NCBI RefSeq assembly: GCF_030269925.1
Contig: NC_085128.1
Location: forward strand, 11,906,501-11,970,500
Source of the DNA: Bombyx mori
Taxonomy: Eukaryota; Arthropoda; Insecta; Lepidoptera; Bombycidae
Direction: 5' to 3'
Length of the DNA stretch: 64,000 nt
A program made the position numbers and the translations under genes. The notes beneath the pieces were generated by a model, which worked only from the letters and a program-made list of their open reading frames with translations, was not told where the DNA came from and made no database searches. How positions within the stretch are numbered: the stretch's first letter is position 1; each line of letters begins with the position of its first letter. Shown in pieces: positions 60,411 to 64,000 of the stretch.

Positions 60411-62088
60411 TTTTTTTTTTTTAAATCTATATCTTATCACATTTTTTAATAAGCACAAAACGTACATAGCTGCAAAGAAAATAGCTTTTTTAAAGTTCTC
60501 GAAATGCACAACCCTAATAAACTTATTTCTGATGGATGCTGTAGTTTATTTGAAGTTAATCTTATCGTTTTCTGCTAAGGAACTTCCTCGGATCCTTCCG
60601 ACTTTACATAATTTCAAGTCAACTTTATTTTAAACTTTGAAGATAAAACAACACCGTATAAGCATAGATTAAGATCGCTCAATAAGAAATAAGAAAGATA
60701 ATAATCATTTCCTTCGCCATGTCACTCAGTAAAATATCTAATAACAACACGTATACTCATATTAGCAATGAAAGACTATTATTTATGTTTTGGCTTATTA
60801 CCAGCTTCTTTCTTTATACGGAAAAATAATTACTGTTTAGGTAACGTAATATAGTGTGTAGGTACGTACATACAGAGCTACGTATGGGGTGAGTGTATCT
60901 TACATGTCGACAGAATATTCCCGTAGGTTGTCGGTAAAGGAACATGTAATCCGCTTGTAGGCCAGGTCACGGTGACGTAGGTTCACGAGAAATGGAGATA
61001 GGGGGCTTATTTATTAGATACTCGTAGGATTATTGTAGTCTTGATACTTTTCTGTTCGTTATAACCGTATAGGTTATGTTAGATTTATAAGGATTTTCTC
61101 ATCAATATTATGTCTGTGAAAATGTTCACTGGCAGACAAAGCTATCAGTCAATCTGCTTCTTCAGTTTTCCCTTAGACTATTACGACTTATGTATTGCCA
61201 TTTATTTGTCTTGATAAATAAGGTTGAAGTATCAACTGCATTGTAATTAAGATTATCATACTTTTTACGTTGTAGACATAGTTTTCCTCAATTTATTATC
61301 AGTACTCAGCACAGGAATTGTTTAAATCATATTTTACAGTTAAGAGTATTAATGCTTATCATTAAAAAAATAGCAATAACGGTTCATTATGTTACTCTTC
61401 CTGATATCTTCTAGGTTAAAAAGTGACTCTCAACTGGAAACAAAATAATTTACAATAAGCACATGCGTTAACACCATGCGTCCCGTTGTAATTTGTAATT
61501 GTAATTACGATTTGTTATAGCATAGCTTTTTTTTGGTTTCATCTAAATCGTTATAAAGTTTAAACATGTGTATATTTATATTCGTAATTCTCAAAAGTGA
61601 ATGTCGATACATATTTTAAATTTAAAATCTTTTTTCTTTTTATGGTACAGCATACGTAATAGGTGAATAATATTAAATTTTCTGATAGTCACGCACTTTG
61701 TGTTATCTTTTGTAATGTTGAGATGGTAAGAAACGAGCGTGCGGGTACCGAACGTGGACAGTGACTTGGCAGATATAAGGAAGGTGAGAGGGCTCCGCAC
61801 GTAATCGATTTCGTGATACAAGCAAGATCCCAAGGGTGTTATCCAAACATCGATGCACTCCGCTTATATTGGTCAAAAATGCTCATTTATATTTTCGGTT
61901 CCCTGACTATGACTTTGTTTGTTTGCACGTCTTCTTTTATTTGTTGTTGGCAATTGAGTTTACGGTCCTTCTCGTGTTAAGGGGCTGTCGAAGATATCAA
62001 AGCGACTTGGTTACGTCGCAGATGGTTTTGGTGAAATAGCATCGTAAACTTCAAGCAGAAGCGCACGATTACTGCAGATCACAAAATG
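60411..62088. other. heph intron, nothing recognised
   Basis: About 1.7 kb of AT-rich sequence with no known repeat or coding frame. Confidence 0.45.
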
Positions 62089-62316
62089 TCCGTCACGGGT
62101 AGGTACCACCATCCTGCCTATTTCTGCCGTGAAGCAGTAATGCATTTCGGTTCGAAGGGTAGGGCAGCCGTTGTAACTATACTTGAGACCTTAGAACTTA
62201 TATCTCAAGGTGGGTGCCGCATTTACGTTATAGATGTCTATAGGTAACCACCAGGTCCAGTAACCACTTAACACCAGGTGGGCTGTGAGCTCGTCCACCC
62301 ATATAAGCCATAAAAA
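62089..62316 (+). repeat. Bm1 SINE, 5'-truncated, with small internal duplication
   Basis: gtcacgggtaggtaccacca to tataagccataaaaaa. The gtaaccac(ttaaca)ccaggt block appears twice around 62243-62279. Confidence 0.9.
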
Positions 62317-63258
62317 ACATACTAATTTAATTTTGCAACATTAACACATTTGAAACACACACTTGAAAATCTTACGTTAATTTCTGTTTTCAGATATATA
62401 AACTTAATCGTTTGCATTATCTCAAAGCTTAATTTAATCTAAGCATTATAATCATATAAATTTACAAATGCCAAAGAAGTCAATATGAAATTATACTAAT
62501 TTGTTTTGCAATCCATACATACGGTGATTTAAAAACTTTTGCAACTAAAATGAATCTTACAACTGAGTGATCGATGAATTTATTTACCATTGGACGCAGT
62601 AGCGAGTGACGCCAATAGAGTTGCATTCGCTGTTAAATTTCAAGTGCATTACTACACTAGAAATCGGGGCCCGGTCCACTGAAACTTTTAATTGGCTGTA
62701 CGGCTGAATACTGTTATTGCATTTCCGTTATTGATACCATTCGATACGGATTTACAGGCACGTTGTTTACTCTCAACATTTTTTTTATATCGCTTATCCA
62801 TAGGATAGAGCGTTTCGAGTCAGTTATAAGTCGAATGTTATATATTTTTTGTAATGCTATGTTTGTACATATATAAAATTTTGGAAACAACATTTTATAG
62901 ACCTTTTAAAAAGACCAACGCCAATGCTTAATAATTAACGCACGCAAATGTACCAAGTGAATTACGCGCTTTGAAGCATATGAAGTCGTTTTTTTTTTTA
63001 TAATTGATATAAAATAGGCCAATTTAATCACAACTCACAAGGTTGTTAAGTGATTGTGAGGTCATAGCCGAGAACGCAGAAATTTTAATATAATATATAG
63101 TATAGGTCAATTTTTCAATTGTATCCGATATTTAACTGTTTTTTTTGCACACTTTTTAAAGTGTAAGAGTGATTTGCAACTTTAATAATTAAATAGACAA
63201 GATGTAAAGATGTGGGCTCACAATAAGCAAAAGCACAATACAAATAGCAAAGCAAAGA

Positions 63259-63504
63259 TTTTTTTTTTTTGTATTGCTTAGATGTGTGGACGAGCTCACA
63301 GCCCATCTGGTGTTAAGTGGTTACTGGAGCCCATAGACATCTACAACGTAAATGCGCCACACCTTGAGATATAGTTCTAAGGTCTCAGTATAGTCACAAC
63401 GGCTGCCCCACCCTTCAAACCGAAACGCATTACTGCTTCACGGCAGAAATAGGCGGGGCGATGGTACCTACCCGTGCGGACTCACAAGAGGTCCTACCAC
63501 CAGT
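63259..63504 (-). repeat. Bm1 SINE, 5'-truncated
   Basis: T-run, ttgcttagatgtgtggacga, full body, ggactcacaagaggtcctac and caccagta. One of the least diverged copies. Confidence 0.94.
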
Positions 63505-63915
63505 ATTGGTATTTTATTTCCTTTATTGTTTCGTGTCTAGGGTCTCTAATGTTCGTAAAAAAATAAAACAAATACACGCGAATTTGAATCGTAAGAGTAT
63601 GTAGTAGTATATTTATTTTATTTATAAATTTTCGCGGGTTTCAATGTTTCAACTTTACAGGTTTTTGTGCTTTATAGTCAGTCGAAGTCATTCATGAACG
63701 CGAGTAAGTCACGTATTCACCTGCCTATCCGTCGTCAACCCTACTCGGAAATCGTAGATCTTGGACTGGCAAATCTTTATAAGAATTAGTACTAGATTAA
63801 AGCGATAAAAACGTATCCAAATTCGATAGGATATCAAAGAGGATTGAACTATATACTGAATCAAAATCTGAATCTGACTAATTTATATCAAAGAGGATTT
63901 ATAGTGAATATGAAA

Positions 63916-64000
63916 CTAGCTGACCCGGCAGACTTCGTTGTGCCTCAATCGATAAATAAAAGACCTAATCTATTGTGTAAAATAAACTTAAAACAAACAA
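63916..64000 (-). mobile_element. Probable Helitron-like 3' end, cut by window edge
   Basis: The minus strand ends cgaagtctgccgggtcagCTAG followed by T. The phrase gacccggcagacttcgttgt recurs widely in Lepidoptera. Only the last 85 bases are in the window. Confidence 0.45.

Noticed and set aside
1..64000. CRISPR arrays, bacterial operons, rRNA genes
   Set aside because: No regularly spaced repeats of the CRISPR type, no ribosome-binding-site gene clusters, no rRNA sequence; the content is that of an insect nuclear genome.

Overview
The window is nuclear DNA of a moth, almost certainly the silkworm Bombyx or a close relative. The evidence is about thirty copies of the Bm1 SINE (tRNA-like head, conserved body, A-rich tail), other lepidopteran repeats (non-LTR LINE tails, Helitron-like ends), an AT-rich background, and intron-rich genes whose exons join in frame at GT/AG sites.

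Two protein-coding genes are supported, both on the minus strand. (1) Positions <1-2241 hold the first five coding exons of a TIMMDC1-type Tim17-family protein, a mitochondrial inner-membrane complex I assembly factor; its 3' end runs off the left edge. (2) Positions 13231 to >57142 hold thirteen coding exons (503 codons plus stop) of the polypyrimidine tract-binding protein gene hephaestus (PTB). All four RRM domains and the stop codon are present; only the N-terminus lies beyond the right edge. Introns reach about 12 kb.

Layout: 1-2241 TIMMDC1; 2242-13230 intergenic DNA plus the unplaced heph 3' UTR, with a LINE endonuclease fragment, an RTE-type fragment, a decayed DNA transposon with terminal inverted repeats (3756-4982), a full-length Bm1 with tRNA-like A and B boxes (5760-6186) and a long-armed hairpin MITE (11838-12011); 13231-17973 the compact 3' half of heph (eight exons); 17974-64000 the large heph introns, five exons and most of the transposons. 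These include a 5'-truncated R1-like LINE with an 11-bp target duplication (34170-35466), a shorter relative (56349-56929), two copies of one Helitron-like element, and other LINE and SINE fragments.

The most interesting functional signal is the 34-nt heph exon at 16538-16571. It is the counterpart of the vertebrate PTB exon whose skipping drives autoregulation. Skipping it here shifts the frame and exposes a TGA after eight codons, and UCUU-rich tracts flank it on both sides. No wholly new gene system, CRISPR array, rRNA or functional tRNA was found.
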